Shown: piece by piece, positions 41,850 to 51,596 of the stretch | Layout: every line of letters begins with the position of its first letter | Numbering within the stretch: the first letter of the stretch is position 1 | From: Fictibacillus solisalsi | GTDB taxonomy: Bacteria > Bacillota > Bacilli > Bacillales > Fictibacillaceae | Direction: 5' to 3' | NCBI RefSeq assembly: GCF_900103485.1 | Contig: NZ_FNHW01000001.1 | Span: 2,687,057-2,751,056, forward strand | Length of the DNA stretch: 64,000 bases | Translations under genes and position numbers: made by a program | Notes under the pieces: model-generated | What the model saw: the letters and a program-made list of their open reading frames with translations, nothing else | Database searches by the model: none | Told to the model about the DNA's origin: nothing

Positions 41850-42481
41850 GCCTTTGCCCCCTCTGCCAGATTGCAAAAATTACTTAAGATTGTCATGCCG
41901 ACTTCCGAGCTTTTTTCCGGATGAAACTGTGTGCCGAAAATGTTATTCATGCCGACGACAGCTGGTACAGCCCTGTCCCCGTAGTGCGCCTCGGCAATCA
42001 CGGTTTGGGGATCATCGCTTTGAACCACATACGAATGAACAAAGTAAACAAAACCTTCCTCAAGGTTTACAAGAAGAGGAGAACTGCGGTTGTATTGCAG
42101 TTTGTTCCATCCCATATGAGGCACTTTGTATGCTTCTCCATCATCCGTAACGCCTGAAAACCGTTCAACTCTGCCTGGCAGAAGTCCCAGTCCTGTTGTG
42201 AGTCCATTTTCTTCGCTCTCTTCAAATAACAACTGCATACCAAGACATATACCCAGAAGCGGTTTTCCGGCTGCCGCTTCTTCTTTTATAAAATCGGTAA
42301 GGCCTGTACCATTCAGAATCAGCATGGCATCCTTAAACGATCCGACGCCTGGCAAAAGAAGCTTATCCGCTTTGGCCAGCTCTTCTTTTTTATCGGACAG
42401 AAAATAGGGCTGCTCCAGCCGTTTGAGCGCTGAGCTTACTGAATGAAGATTCCCCATTCCATAATCAATAATGCCGATCAT
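41846..42481 (-). CDS. hisH: Imidazole glycerol phosphate synthase glutaminase subunit HisH
   Basis: A class I amidotransferase that feeds ammonia to HisF. The 211-residue protein has [16 protein letters not shown] at the start, the oxyanion-loop [11 protein letters not shown], the nucleophile Cys in [17 protein letters not shown], and His/Glu in [14 protein letters not shown]. Its ATG overlaps the hisB stop as TAATG, so it is coupled to hisB. Confidence 0.97.
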   Translation of the reverse strand: MIGIIDYGMGNLHSVSSALKRLEQPYFLSDKKEELAKADKLLLPGVGSFKDAMLILNGTGLTDFIKEEAAAGKPLLGICLGMQLLFEESEENGLTTGLGLLPGRVERFSGVTDDGEAYKVPHMGWNKLQYNRSSPLLVNLEEGFVYFVHSYVVQSDDPQTVIAEAHYGDRAVPAVVGMNNIFGTQFHPEKSSEVGMTILSNFCNLAEGAKA

Positions 42482-43071
42482 TACAACATCCCCTTTGTGG
42501 AAGGAACACCCTTCACCCTCGGGTCGATGAGGGTTGCTTCATCCAGTGCCTTGGCAAACGCTTTGAAAACTGCTTCGATCATATGGTGCGTATTGGTGCC
42601 ATAGTGAACAATCACGTGAAGATTCATTCGTGCTTCAAGCGCCAGTTTCCAAAAGAATTCATGTACAAGCTCAGTATCAAATGTTCCTACCTTTTGGGAA
42701 GGAAACTCTGCCCGGAATTCCAAATGCGGGCGGTTGCTTAAATCGATGGCAACTTGTGCAAGGGTTTCATCCATTGGCACAAACGCGTTGCCATAGCGCT
42801 TGATCCCCATCTTATCTCCCAGCGCTTCTTTAATCGCAGTTCCCAGGCAGATCCCCACATCCTCCGTCGTATGATGGTCATCAATTTCGGTATCGCCAGT
42901 GGCATTTACCGTTAAATTAAAAAGCCCATGGCGGGCAAAGCCGTCGAGCATATGGTTTAAAAACGGAACAGGTGTATCAATTGATGCCTGTCCGTCTCCA
43001 TCGATATTAAATGAAAGGGCAATTTGTGTTTCTTTTGTATTGCGTTCGATTGAATACGTCCGGTTACTCAT
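42481..43071 (-). CDS. hisB: Imidazoleglycerol-phosphate dehydratase HisB
   Basis: Dehydrates imidazole glycerol phosphate. The 196-residue protein has the paired Mn-binding histidine motifs: [30 protein letters not shown] and the late [20 protein letters not shown]. Monofunctional, without the phosphatase domain of the E. coli enzyme. I prefer the second ATG ([10 protein letters not shown]), nine bases after GGGGG, over the first, which is only three bases away. Confidence 0.96.
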   Translation of the reverse strand: MSNRTYSIERNTKETQIALSFNIDGDGQASIDTPVPFLNHMLDGFARHGLFNLTVNATGDTEIDDHHTTEDVGICLGTAIKEALGDKMGIKRYGNAFVPMDETLAQVAIDLSNRPHLEFRAEFPSQKVGTFDTELVHEFFWKLALEARMNLHVIVHYGTNTHHMIEAVFKAFAKALDEATLIDPRVKGVPSTKGML

Positions 43072-44344
43072 GTTCATGTTCCCCCAGTCTTTTCTCTACT
43101 GCCCGGGCATGTGCTTCCAAACCCTCAAGCCGGGCAAAGGCTGCAATTTTTTTTGCGTTTTCCTGTATGGCGCTCTCACTGTACATAATGATGCTTGATT
43201 TTTTTGTAAAATCATCTACATTGAGAGGCGAGGAAAAGCGGGCCGTTCCGCTCGTCGGCAATACATGGTTGCTTCCGGCAAAGTAATCTCCTACGGGCTC
43301 TGACGAATTAGGCCCAAGAAAGATAGCCCCGGCATGTTTGATTTTCCCTAAAAGCTCCATTGGATGCTCTGTCATGACTTCCAAATGCTCGGGCGCGATT
43401 TCGTTTATGACGTCCACCCCTTGGCTCAGGCTGTCTACCAGATAGATCGCTCCGTACGTTTCAATCGATTCCCGGGCAATCTCTTGTCTTGGCAACGTTT
43501 TGAGCTGTAATTTCACTTGCTCCGCCACCTGGTTTGCCAGTTTTTCAGAAGTGGTAACCAAAACGGCTGCTGCACGCGGATCATGCTCAGCCTGTGACAG
43601 TAAATCGGCAGCCACATAAACCGGACTGGCAGTTTCATCGGCCAGCACGGCAATCTCACTCGGTCCTGCAATCATGTCAATATCCACTGTGCCGAAGACT
43701 TCCCGTTTCGCCAATGCTACATATACATTTCCCGGGCCGACGATTTTATCCACCTTATGAATGGTTTCTGTACCGTAGGCAAGCGCGCCAATCGCTTGGG
43801 CACCGCCAGCTTTATAAATCGCGCTGATCCCGCTTTCTCTGGCGGCAACGAGGACACCAGCCGGAAGCTTTCCGTCCTTTCCTGGAGGGGAAACAAGTAC
43901 GATCCGCCCGACTCCAGCTACCTTCGCGGGGATGACACCCATAAGCACCGAGGATGGATAGGCTGCCGTTCCGCCTGGCACATACACGCCGACTGAATCA
44001 AGCGGGGTTAATTTTTGTCCAAGCAGTGTTCCGTCTTCTTTCGTAATAAACCAGGACTGCTTCTTCTGCTGAACATGATATTCTTCAATATTCTTTGCCG
44101 CTTCCTTTATAATGGCAATCATTTCGTCATCGACTTCACTATAGGCCTGCTCGATCTCTTTTTCCGTTACTTCCAGCTCACTCAGCAGAACCTTGTCAAA
44201 TTTCTCGGTAAGTTCGTATAATGCCGCATCCCCCTGTTCACGTACTTTGTTTAAGATGCTCTTTACGGCTTTCAGCTGGGCTTCTGAGTTCTGATCAATA
44301 TTTCGTTTCAAGTTGTTTAGATTTGTTGCCCGTTCAATTCTCAC
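43064..44344 (-). CDS. hisD: Histidinol dehydrogenase HisD
   Basis: The last two oxidations to histidine, NAD- and Zn-dependent. The 426-residue product has [20 protein letters not shown], the metal and substrate region [15 protein letters not shown], and the catalytic Glu-His in [22 protein letters not shown]-type stretch [18 protein letters not shown] is present. The start is GTG overlapping the hisG stop (GTGA), with AAGGAGGAG just upstream. Confidence 0.96.
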   Translation of the reverse strand: MRIERATNLNNLKRNIDQNSEAQLKAVKSILNKVREQGDAALYELTEKFDKVLLSELEVTEKEIEQAYSEVDDEMIAIIKEAAKNIEEYHVQQKKQSWFITKEDGTLLGQKLTPLDSVGVYVPGGTAAYPSSVLMGVIPAKVAGVGRIVLVSPPGKDGKLPAGVLVAARESGISAIYKAGGAQAIGALAYGTETIHKVDKIVGPGNVYVALAKREVFGTVDIDMIAGPSEIAVLADETASPVYVAADLLSQAEHDPRAAAVLVTTSEKLANQVAEQVKLQLKTLPRQEIARESIETYGAIYLVDSLSQGVDVINEIAPEHLEVMTEHPMELLGKIKHAGAIFLGPNSSEPVGDYFAGSNHVLPTSGTARFSSPLNVDDFTKKSSIIMYSESAIQENAKKIAAFARLEGLEAHARAVEKRLGEHEHE

Positions 44345-44985
44345 TTGATCTCCTCCTTGCTCTCCACCACTTTGCTTAAACGCTTGACCAGTTCGTCGAT
44401 TACGCCAGCCTTCATGCGGTAGCTTGCAGGATTTACAATAATCCGGGAAGTAATCTCCCTGATTTTCTCCAGCTCAACCAATCCGTTTTCCTTTAATGTT
44501 CTACCGGTGGATACAATATCCACAATTCTGTCAGCCAGTCCAATCAGTGGAGCGAGCTCGATGGAGCCGTTTAATTTAATAATTTCCACCTGTTCGCCTT
44601 GTTCCCGGAAATAGTGGGCTGCCACATTCGGATATTTCGTGGCAATTTTCGGGGCGACGGAATGCTCCTTCTGCTCCGGGAGACCAGCCACCGCCAGGTA
44701 GCAGTCACTGATTTTCAGATCAAGAACCTCATACACGTCCCTTTCTTCTTCCAGCATGACGTCTTTTCCTGCGATCCCGACATCCGCCACACCGTGTTCC
44801 ACGTAGGTTGGGACATCCATCGGCTTGGCCAGGATAAAACGCATACCAGCCTCTTCGATCTCAATGATCAGCTTTCTTGAATCCTCGAACTCGGGAGGCA
44901 GCGGATAGCCAGCCTGGCGCAACAATTCTACTGCTTCCTGAAAAATACGGCCTTTGGGCATCGCCACTGTAAGTAAACTGCTCAT
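44341..44985 (-). CDS. hisG: ATP phosphoribosyltransferase, short form HisG
   Basis: The first committed step of histidine synthesis. The 214-residue length marks the short form, which lacks the C-terminal regulatory domain and needs HisZ; hisZ lies directly upstream. Motifs: [37 protein letters not shown], and the phosphate loop [20 protein letters not shown] overlap with hisZ, GGAGGGG upstream. Confidence 0.97.
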   Translation of the reverse strand: MSSLLTVAMPKGRIFQEAVELLRQAGYPLPPEFEDSRKLIIEIEEAGMRFILAKPMDVPTYVEHGVADVGIAGKDVMLEEERDVYEVLDLKISDCYLAVAGLPEQKEHSVAPKIATKYPNVAAHYFREQGEQVEIIKLNGSIELAPLIGLADRIVDIVSTGRTLKENGLVELEKIREITSRIIVNPASYRMKAGVIDELVKRLSKVVESKEEIK

Positions 44986-46163
44986 TGTGCCCCTCCTTTC
45001 TCGCTTTTACCGATGACATAAATCACTTCTTGAAACCGGCCGCTGTATTCATCCACATTACCTACACCCGATATATCCTGAACCACGACTGAACGTCCCT
45101 GTTCCCGAAGTTCCCGAGATTTGGCAATGGCTTCTTTTCGGTTTTCCGCACTAAAGATGATGCATGACCGTGAAGCGGATGGTTCCTTTGCACTGAGTGC
45201 CTCAAGGAGGTAATCCAGCCGGATGCCAAACCCGATCGCCTGGGCACTTCGCCCGAACTCGCCCAAGAGCTGATCATATCGTCCTCCACTGCATAGCGGG
45301 AATCCCAGTTCATTGGTATACCCTTCAAAAACAATTCCTGTATAGTAGCTCATATGGCTGAATAACGTGAAATCAAGGACGATCTTATCCTGCACACCAT
45401 ACAGCTCAAGAATGTTAAAAAGTTCTCTTAGATCACTGATCGCTTTTCTTCCTCCAACTGCGGTTAAATCCTCAGCCAGCTTCAGTACTTCCTCTCCTCC
45501 GCGGAGATGAAGTAGATCCAGCAGTCGTTTTTTATCAATCGAGGATAAAGGAAGGCTCTTCACATGGCTGGCATAGCCCACATAATTTTTTTCATATAAA
45601 TAACGTAACAATTCTTCAGCACGGTCTTCGTTTCCAAGAATTTCAACAAAAAGCTCATTCAAAAAACCAATATGGCCAACAGCCACTTTAAACTCCTGCA
45701 ATCCTGCCTTCGAAAGCGTAGATACCATCAGTGCAATCACTTCGGCATCCGCACTTGAAGTACCGTCTCCGATCAATTCAACCCCAACCTGTTCAAACTC
45801 CGCCGGACGTCCGCCCTCCCGCTGTTGGGATCGGAACACCGCTGAATCATATGCCAGCCGGATCGGATAGGAAACATCTTTCATGGAGGAAGAAACAACA
45901 CGCGCTATCGGAGCCGTCATATCCGGTCTCAGTACGAGTGTCTTCCCTTCTGAATCCAGTAATTTGAAAAGCTGCTGATCCAGTATGGCGGAAGCTTCAC
46001 CCACCGTATCGTAATATTCGAGTGTAGGGGTTTGGATGAATTGGTATCCCCATTCACGGATTTCCTGTTCCATTACGGTTCGAACCTGTTGCTTTACTTG
46101 ATATAAAACAGGAAGTGTATCCCTCATTCCCATTGGCTTTTCAAAAACAAATGGCTTCGACAT
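44982..46163 (-). CDS. hisZ: ATP phosphoribosyltransferase regulatory subunit HisZ
   Basis: A histidyl-tRNA-synthetase-like protein that forms a hetero-octamer with short HisG and senses histidine. The 393-residue protein has class II-like motifs ([68 protein letters not shown]) but lacks the complete anticodon-binding domain and aminoacylation-specific residues. It is the first gene of the operon, with a good sigma-A promoter upstream. A HisRS would be the alternative, excluded by context. Confidence 0.94.
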   Translation of the reverse strand: MSKPFVFEKPMGMRDTLPVLYQVKQQVRTVMEQEIREWGYQFIQTPTLEYYDTVGEASAILDQQLFKLLDSEGKTLVLRPDMTAPIARVVSSSMKDVSYPIRLAYDSAVFRSQQREGGRPAEFEQVGVELIGDGTSSADAEVIALMVSTLSKAGLQEFKVAVGHIGFLNELFVEILGNEDRAEELLRYLYEKNYVGYASHVKSLPLSSIDKKRLLDLLHLRGGEEVLKLAEDLTAVGGRKAISDLRELFNILELYGVQDKIVLDFTLFSHMSYYTGIVFEGYTNELGFPLCSGGRYDQLLGEFGRSAQAIGFGIRLDYLLEALSAKEPSASRSCIIFSAENRKEAIAKSRELREQGRSVVVQDISGVGNVDEYSGRFQEVIYVIGKSEKGGAQ

Positions 46164-46226
46164 CGACTCACACCTTCGCTTATGCTTTAGTTCGCTAATA
46201 TACTACCGAGGTAAATTATACGTTGT

Positions 46227-46255
46227 AGTCTACACTTCTTTCTGCGGTTCGTCAA
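46227..46255 (-). promoter_or_regulatory. Histidine operon promoter
   Basis: On the minus strand TTGACG and TAGACT are exactly 17 bases apart, about 65 bases before hisZ. I see no T-box or attenuator in the leader, which is too short for one. Confidence 0.75.
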
Positions 46256-46275
46256 CATCCCACTCTTTAACCCTA

Positions 46276-46305
46276 TTGCATGCATTCTTTTAAAAGCGGT
46301 AAAAT
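46276..46305 (+). promoter_or_regulatory. Promoter of the Ca2+/H+ antiporter gene
   Basis: TTGCAT and TAAAAT are separated by 18 bases, about 70 bases before the start codon. Confidence 0.6.
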
Positions 46306-46376
46306 ACGTTACAGAAGATAAAAAGAGGGAATAATGCTACAGGATCATTAAAAATTATGATAAAGGAGCTTACTCT

Positions 46377-47438
46377 GTGATCAACCGAATATTTTTTATA
46401 TTAATTTTAGCTGGCATTCCTTTGTCTGTGGCAGCGGCCTTGCTCCACTGGCCGGCCGTAATCTCGTTCGTTCTTTATTGTGTCACGATTATAGCCCTGG
46501 CCTCTTATATGGGGAGGGCAACGGAAAGTTTGGCAATCGTGGTTGGACCGCGGATCGGTGGACTGCTTAATGCTACCTTTGGAAACGCAGTTGAACTGAT
46601 AATTTCCATTTTCGCCTTAAAAGCCGGCCTGGTTTCTGTAGTGCTCGCTTCCCTGACCGGTTCTGTACTTGGAAACCTTTTGCTGGTGGGAGGGTTATCC
46701 TTCTTTATTGGCGGGCTCAAGTTCAAGCGGCAGAGGTTCAATGTTCATGATGCCCAGCACAATGCAGGTCTGATGATCTTTGCTATCGTCGTCGCTTTTG
46801 TATTCCCTGAAGTCTTCTCCATGACACTAAATGATCAGGAATCATTTACTCTCAGTATCTGGGTTTCTGCCATTATGATCGTTCTCTATCTCGCTGCTCT
46901 ATACTTTAAACTCGTCACACATCGCGGAGTTTATGCCTATGACGAAGAAAAAGGAGAAAATGAGGAGCAAGAAACGGCGGAATGGACCAAGTCAAAATCC
47001 ATCCTTGTTCTGGGACTTGCCACACTGGCTGTTGCATACATATCCGAGAACCTTGTCCATACCTTTGAAGAGGTAGGCGAGACGCTCGGCTGGAGTGAAA
47101 TCTTTATCGGTATCATCATTGTTGCTATCGTGGGTAATGCGGCAGAGCATGCCTCTGCCGTGATGATGGCCTATAAAAACAAAGTGGGCGTCACAGTCGA
47201 GATTGCCGTTGGTTCCACCCTTCAGATTGCCATGTTTGTCGCACCCGTTCTGGTACTGGTTTCCGTATTTTTCGAAAAACAAATGTCCCTTGTATTTTCG
47301 ATGCCGGAACTGGTATCCATGGTCCTGGCCGTCTTTTTAACCATTTCCCTGACAAATGACGGAGACACCAACTGGTTTGAAGGATTGACCCTGCTTGCTG
47401 CCTATATGATTATGGGCGTGGGATTTTATCTGCTGTAA
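46377..47438 (+). CDS. Calcium/proton exchanger (CAX family)
   Basis: Exports Ca2+ in exchange for protons across the membrane. The 353-residue protein has about eleven hydrophobic helices and the paired CAX c-repeats: LNATFGNAVELIISIFALKA (first half) and VGNAAEHASAVMMAYKNKV (second half), with an acidic central loop (EEKGENEEQETAEW). GTG start with AAGGAG upstream. Similar to B. subtilis YfkE/ChaA by motif. It is transcribed alone, away from hisZ, and ended by a hairpin. Confidence 0.94.
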   Translation: MINRIFFILILAGIPLSVAAALLHWPAVISFVLYCVTIIALASYMGRATESLAIVVGPRIGGLLNATFGNAVELIISIFALKAGLVSVVLASLTGSVLGNLLLVGGLSFFIGGLKFKRQRFNVHDAQHNAGLMIFAIVVAFVFPEVFSMTLNDQESFTLSIWVSAIMIVLYLAALYFKLVTHRGVYAYDEEKGENEEQETAEWTKSKSILVLGLATLAVAYISENLVHTFEEVGETLGWSEIFIGIIIVAIVGNAAEHASAVMMAYKNKVGVTVEIAVGSTLQIAMFVAPVLVLVSVFFEKQMSLVFSMPELVSMVLAVFLTISLTNDGDTNWFEGLTLLAAYMIMGVGFYLL

Positions 47439-47449
47439 CAAGACAAAAA

Positions 47450-47490
47450 GGAAAAGCTTCAGCACATGCCCTCTTTGTGCTGAAGCTTTT
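47450..47490. terminator. Terminator of the antiporter gene
   Basis: AAAAGCTTCAGCACA and TTGTGCTGAAGCTTTTTT form a long stem with T-run on the plus strand. It is symmetrical enough to serve the convergent zinc-ribbon locus too. Confidence 0.9.
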
Positions 47491-47693
47491 TTATCCACAG
47501 AAAAGATCCGGAATCGTTCCAGGCTGACCTTTCTTTCCTTCCAGAATGGATGGATTGTACACTTCAACATACCCGCAGTTCTCACACGAAACCAATAATG
47601 ATTTTGCTGGAACCAAGCTCTTTGTTTTGCAGATGCCCTGGCCGCACTTTACACATTTAACCTTTCACGAATTTTGTTTTCTACAATGCCCAC
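47491..47693 (-). pseudogene. Frameshifted zinc-ribbon protein gene
   Basis: On the minus strand GGGAGG precedes a GTG and the frame VGIVENKIRERLNV, then stops. One base earlier in register (-1 frame) the sequence continues KCVKCGQGICKTKSLVP...VSCENCGYVEVYNPSI...IPDLFCG to a TAA. Two CxxC knuckles (CVKC, CENC) are intact. Removing the shift would give a protein of about 67 residues starting with a helix and then a zinc ribbon, a small nucleic-acid-binding-like family of Bacilli (DUF2082-like by look). The total length is one base short of a multiple of three. The cause could be a one-base deletion, a sequencing error or recoding. Confidence 0.75.
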
Positions 47694-47726
47694 TGACTTT
47701 CCTCCCAACCAAATGTCATAACATAC

Positions 47727-47754
47727 TTGTCCTTTATTGCGTATATGGTAATAC
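47727..47754 (+). promoter_or_regulatory. Promoter of the thiol-disulfide protein gene
   Basis: TTGTCC and TAATAC are separated by 16 bases, about 30 bases before the TTG start. Confidence 0.5.
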
Positions 47755-47785
47755 TAGACGTACGCAGTGAAGGAGGAGACAGATT

Positions 47786-48796
47786 TTGAAAAACTATATT
47801 CAATGGGGAACCCTGCATTTGGATGTACAAACAGGCTGTTTGCTGGTTTCCTTTCTGGCCGCCTTTGGTACCGTTTATCTAAAGCAAAGAATAAACCAAG
47901 TTAAAATGGAGGAATGGCAACTCACATGGAATGCGGTCCTGTTGCTGATTTTCGTATGGAAAATCAGCTATTTCATGCTGCACCCTTTCCTGTCCATCAA
48001 ACATCCCGTCTATCTGCTCTATTTTTCTGGGGGCAAACCGGGTATCCTGATCGGAGCAGCCGCAGCACTTATTTATGTATTCATTCAGCTTTCTCGATCT
48101 TCTCTTTCGCTTTCCGCCCTTTTACATATTCTCTGTCTGGTGGGATGTTCCTTTTTCCTCCTGTACGGAATCCTTCAAGCCTTTCTCGTAAAAGATGCAG
48201 TTGCTTCTCTATTCTGTTTGGTATCATCAGGTATACTGACTGTCTTTATAGGCAGAAAAAAAATCCGCCTTGTTCCAATCTATGCTGTCTTGGTTTTAAT
48301 GCTGGGCTTGAGCAGTTCACCCTTTTTTTGGCTAAAGAGTGATGAAGCAAAAGGTAAAGCGGCAGCCGTTTCAACCACCGGTATTAAACAAGGAGATGTT
48401 CCTCCTGATTTCATGCTGAAAACATTGGATGGCCGGAAGGTGACCCTGCTGCAGTTTAAAGGAAAAACCGTATTTTTAAACTTTTGGGCGAGCTGGTGCC
48501 CTCCCTGCCAGGCAGAAATGCCGGAAATGGAGCGTTTTTATAAAGAGAACAGCCAAAAACCAATTGAAATTTTATCGGTTCATCTTACATCTGAAGATTC
48601 TGTGCAGGCCGCACGCGCCTTTGCCAATAAACACAAGCTGACGTTTCCCATTCTCCTCGACGAGACAGGTGAAGTGAGTAAAAGGTTTCATGTGGTGACG
48701 CTTCCGACCACGTTTGTCATTAGTCCCCAAGGCCGAATCGTTCAGCAACACATCGGACCATTGAACCGGGAGATGATGGAGTCCTTAATGGAATAA
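47786..48796 (+). CDS. Membrane-anchored TlpA/ResA-type thioredoxin with Lgt-like N-terminal membrane domain
   Basis: A 336-residue two-part protein. Residues 1 to about 190 hold six or so hydrophobic helices whose opening (YIQWGTLHLDVQTGCLLVSF) resembles the first helices of prolipoprotein diacylglyceryl transferase, but without the Lgt catalytic motif. Residues from about 205 form an extracytoplasmic thioredoxin domain: DFMLKTLDGRKVTLLQFKGK, the active site NFWASWCPPCQAEMPEM (WCPPC) and the cis-Pro loop HVVTLPTTFVISPQGRI. It probably reduces or exchanges disulfides outside the membrane. TTG start with AAGGAGGAG seven bases upstream. Substrate unknown. Confidence 0.85.
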   Translation: MKNYIQWGTLHLDVQTGCLLVSFLAAFGTVYLKQRINQVKMEEWQLTWNAVLLLIFVWKISYFMLHPFLSIKHPVYLLYFSGGKPGILIGAAAALIYVFIQLSRSSLSLSALLHILCLVGCSFFLLYGILQAFLVKDAVASLFCLVSSGILTVFIGRKKIRLVPIYAVLVLMLGLSSSPFFWLKSDEAKGKAAAVSTTGIKQGDVPPDFMLKTLDGRKVTLLQFKGKTVFLNFWASWCPPCQAEMPEMERFYKENSQKPIEILSVHLTSEDSVQAARAFANKHKLTFPILLDETGEVSKRFHVVTLPTTFVISPQGRIVQQHIGPLNREMMESLME

Positions 48797-48812
48797 TTCA
48801 TTGTAAAACAAA

Positions 48813-48844
48813 AACCCCAACGCCTCCTCTGAGGCGTTGGGGTT
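48813..48844 (+). terminator. First of two near-identical terminators
   Basis: AACCCCAACGCCTC pairs with GAGGCGTTGGGGTT around CTCT, immediately after the thioredoxin gene. Confidence 0.85.
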
Positions 48845-48852
48845 AAATTAGG

Positions 48853-48881
48853 ACCCAGCCGCCTCCTCTGAGGCGTTGGGT
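48853..48881. terminator. Second terminator, partial copy of the first
   Basis: ACCCAGCCGCCTC pairs with GAGGCGTTGGGT around CTCT, followed by TTTTGTT. It shares the core GCCTCCTCTGAGGCGTTGGG with the hairpin 8 bases upstream, so it is a tandem duplication. It may also stop the convergent minus-strand gene. Confidence 0.8.
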
Positions 48882-48895
48882 TTTGTTATAATCTT

Positions 48896-49477
48896 CTATT
48901 GTTTTCTGCGCATGCGTTTCTTTTTAACAAAACGGGCGGCAAAATTCTTTACCTCATACTCGCGGCAGAGCAGGTAAAAGCGATGGTGATGCCCGTCTTT
49001 CATCTCCGAAAGCTCACAATTCAGGTGCTCATTGAGTTCGGTGCGGGAAACACTGACGGTATACTTTTTTCCATGGTTAGGAATTTCAATCGTTATATGG
49101 TTAAGGAAATGGAGTTCTTTTAGCAAGTAAACGGTGGAATCCAGGAGGAGCTGACAGACGGCTTCCTCTGACCCCAGATAATGCAGGTAATCTTCTTTTG
49201 TATGAGAAGTCTGAGGAACGAACTTTCGATAGGATGTATAATCGCCAAAATAATACACGCTGGCTTTATCGTCATGAAGTTCATAATGCTTCACAAACGA
49301 GCTTCCTTTTAATTTGGAAACTGCAGCACGGAAACGGTAAGCATCCCTTGTCGCAAGATGTTCTGTATTGTTGCTCGCCTGGGCTGCAGGATGCTGGCTC
49401 ACGCTGCACTCATCCATTAAATGCCCAACTTTGAATGTATCTCTGACAAAAAAAATAGAAAAAGATTTCCGGTTCAA
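48896..49477 (-). CDS. Hypothetical protein (193 aa)
   Basis: A soluble basic protein of 193 residues starting at a TTG with GGAGGG nearby; longer frames have no ribosome-binding site. It opens LNRKSFSIFFVRDTFKVGHL, contains RFRAAVSKLKGSSFVKHYEL, EIPNHGKKYTVSVSRTELNE and HHHRFYLLCREYEVK, and ends with RFVKKKRMRRKQ. I do not recognise the family and see no signal peptide, membrane segment or catalytic motif. The basic tail may bind nucleic acid. It is followed by a hairpin on the other side of its stop and lies downstream of the acyltransferase gene. Confidence 0.7.
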   Translation of the reverse strand: MNRKSFSIFFVRDTFKVGHLMDECSVSQHPAAQASNNTEHLATRDAYRFRAAVSKLKGSSFVKHYELHDDKASVYYFGDYTSYRKFVPQTSHTKEDYLHYLGSEEAVCQLLLDSTVYLLKELHFLNHITIEIPNHGKKYTVSVSRTELNEHLNCELSEMKDGHHHRFYLLCREYEVKNFAARFVKKKRMRRKQ

Positions 49478-49564
49478 GTTACTTCCCTCCTGCTTACCGA
49501 GTTGTCTTACTTTAAGTATACTCCTATCGTTCATAAAACCCAATAGCCGAAAGCACGACAAAAT

Positions 49565-50080
49565 TCAACTTTTTTCCCGCTCGCGGCCTTCACGTTCTTC
49601 TTTCGTATAAATCATCTGCATTGGATTTCCCCCAACAAAGGCACCCGCAGGTACATCCTTGTGGACAAGCGTTCCAGCGGACACGATCGCTCCATCCCCA
49701 ATGGAGACACCAGGCAAAATGGTGCTGTTCGCTCCGATCATGACTTCATCCCCAATGTGTACATCTCCGAGACGATACTCGGAAATGAGGTATTCATGAG
49801 CAAGGATGGTCGTGTTGTAGCCGATAACGGAATTTCTCCCAATGGTTATCCGTTCCGGAAACATGATATCCATCATTACCATCAGAGCAACTGCCGTGTC
49901 CTCACCCACCTTCATGCCCAAAAAGGTCCTGTACATCCAGTTTTTCACCGGAAGAAAAGGAGTATAGCGGGCGATTTGGATGGCCATAAAATTCTTTGCC
50001 ACCTTCCAAAATGGAACGGTAGTGTAAATTTGATAGAGCGAATTTTTGCCTTGGACTGGATACCGTTCCGTTTTTCTCAC
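49565..50080 (-). CDS. Hexapeptide-repeat acyltransferase (YvoF)
   Basis: A left-handed beta-helix acetyltransferase of 171 residues. The hexapeptide run is visible in [40 protein letters not shown] and [20 protein letters not shown], with the NPMQ end motif (GGNPMQMIY). The substrate is unknown; it is similar to maltose/galactoside-type O-acetyltransferases. The gene order hprK-lgt-ppaX-yvoF matches B. subtilis. Confidence 0.88.
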   Translation of the reverse strand: MRKTERYPVQGKNSLYQIYTTVPFWKVAKNFMAIQIARYTPFLPVKNWMYRTFLGMKVGEDTAVALMVMMDIMFPERITIGRNSVIGYNTTILAHEYLISEYRLGDVHIGDEVMIGANSTILPGVSIGDGAIVSAGTLVHKDVPAGAFVGGNPMQMIYTKEEREGREREKS

Positions 50081-50081
50081 G

Positions 50082-50723
50082 TTATCTCTCTCCTAATATC
50101 GTAAGCAGATCTGTCATGTGATCCAGCATATAGTCAGGAGAGAACTCCTCAAGGTATTCCCTTCCTCGTATAGTCCACGAAACACCGGCGGTTTTTGTCC
50201 CGGCATTTTTCCCGGCCAAAATATCATATTTGCTGTCACCTACCATGATGGCTTCCTCCGGTTTGGCGTTCAGCAGCGCAAGCGCTTTTTCCACCGGTTC
50301 CGCATCAGGCTTAGCGCGTTCTACATCATCAAGCGTTACAATGGTTTCAAAGTACTTGTCCAGTCCGACAATCTTCAGTCCAAGATTAACAGAATTCCTC
50401 ATTTTAGTCGTAACGATTCCTAATTTATATCCATTTTTGTGGAGGGATTCAATCGTTTCAATCACACCTTCAAATTCGGTCACCAGTTCTTCATGATGTG
50501 AAAGATTATGATCCTTATAGGTTTCGATCAGTTCCTTCACCTGGTTTTTGTCGAAATGCTCCATCGTTTCGGTCAATGGCATTCCCATGAGAGGTATGAT
50601 ATGTTCCCTGTTGTATTGTTCAGGAAAGAATTTATCAAGCGTGTGAAGATAGGATGCGATAATCAACTCGTTCGTGTTGATCAGTGTCCCATCCAAATCA
50701 AAAAGTGCAGTATTGATTTTCAT
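50082..50723 (-). CDS. ppaX: Pyrophosphatase PpaX
   Basis: A HAD-family hydrolase that removes the pyrophosphate released when HprK dephosphorylates Ser-P HPr. The 213-residue protein has motif [17 protein letters not shown], motif [12 protein letters not shown], the lysine of motif III in [12 protein letters not shown] and motif IV in [17 protein letters not shown]. It lies in the hprK-lgt-ppaX cluster. The family also includes phosphoglycolate phosphatase, but the operon identifies PpaX. Confidence 0.93.
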   Translation of the reverse strand: MKINTALFDLDGTLINTNELIIASYLHTLDKFFPEQYNREHIIPLMGMPLTETMEHFDKNQVKELIETYKDHNLSHHEELVTEFEGVIETIESLHKNGYKLGIVTTKMRNSVNLGLKIVGLDKYFETIVTLDDVERAKPDAEPVEKALALLNAKPEEAIMVGDSKYDILAGKNAGTKTAGVSWTIRGREYLEEFSPDYMLDHMTDLLTILGER

Positions 50724-50745
50724 AATGTGTCAGATTCCTTTCTTG

Positions 50746-51561
50746 TTATCCTTCGAGATAGCGCTTCTCTGCCAATCCGGTTTTGCGGCGATACACAATG
50801 AGAATGATGGACAGGGCAATTAAAACGAGGGAGATGACTTGTGCAATCCGAAGGTTCGAAGTGAGCATCAAGCTGTCTGTACGCATGCCTTCCACAAAAT
50901 AACGGCCAATGGAATACCAGATGACATAACTGAAAAAGAGTTCTCCCCTTTTCAGGTTGACCCGCCTGAGCAGCATCAGAATGACAAACCCGGCAAGATC
51001 CCATAACGATTCATACAAAAACGTAGGATGATAATAGACGCCATTTATGTACATTTGGTTCACAATAAAATCGGGCAGATGAAGTGTATTTTCCAAAAAG
51101 CTGCGGCTCACCTCACGCCCATGAGCTTCTTGGTTCATAAAATTGCCCCAGCGTCCGATTCCCTGTCCGAGAATAATACTGGGAGCCGCGATATCGGCGA
51201 GCTTCCAAAAGGAAATGCCACGCAATTTTGAAAAGATAAACGCGGTTAAAAACGAACCGATAAGTGCTCCATGAATAGCGATTCCGCCTTCCCAAATGGC
51301 AATGATCTTTCCAGGATGCTTGCTGTAGAAATCCCATTCAAATAACACATAGTAAATTCTTGCGCAAATAATTGCGATCGGAACCGCCCACATGACAACA
51401 TCCACAAACGTATCTTTTCCAAGCCCTCGTCTTTCCGACTCTCTAACGGCAATCCACAGTCCCAGCAGGGCACCTAAACCGATAATCACACCATACCAAT
51501 ACACAGTTATCGGCCCCAGCTCAAAGGCAACACGGTCGATTGGTTGAATACTTGAATCCAC
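50746..51561 (-). CDS. lgt: Prolipoprotein diacylglyceryl transferase
   Basis: Transfers diacylglycerol from phosphatidylglycerol to the lipobox cysteine of prelipoproteins, including BtuF in this window. The 271-residue protein has seven or so hydrophobic helices, the early [38 protein letters not shown] (His of the HGALIG motif) and the signature [13 protein letters not shown]. It lies between hprK and ppaX. Confidence 0.96.
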   Translation of the reverse strand: MDSSIQPIDRVAFELGPITVYWYGVIIGLGALLGLWIAVRESERRGLGKDTFVDVVMWAVPIAIICARIYYVLFEWDFYSKHPGKIIAIWEGGIAIHGALIGSFLTAFIFSKLRGISFWKLADIAAPSIILGQGIGRWGNFMNQEAHGREVSRSFLENTLHLPDFIVNQMYINGVYYHPTFLYESLWDLAGFVILMLLRRVNLKRGELFFSYVIWYSIGRYFVEGMRTDSLMLTSNLRIAQVISLVLIALSIILIVYRRKTGLAEKRYLEG

Positions 51562-51596
51562 GGTTCCACTTCCTTTTGCTTTCTTATTCTGATATA

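Noticed and set aside
44982-46163. Histidyl-tRNA synthetase
   Set aside because: Lacks a full anticodon-binding domain and lies directly before short-form hisG, which requires HisZ.
46164-46376. T-box or attenuator before the his operon
   Set aside because: The leader is only about 60 bases from promoter to hisZ and lacks the T-box core AGGGTGG.
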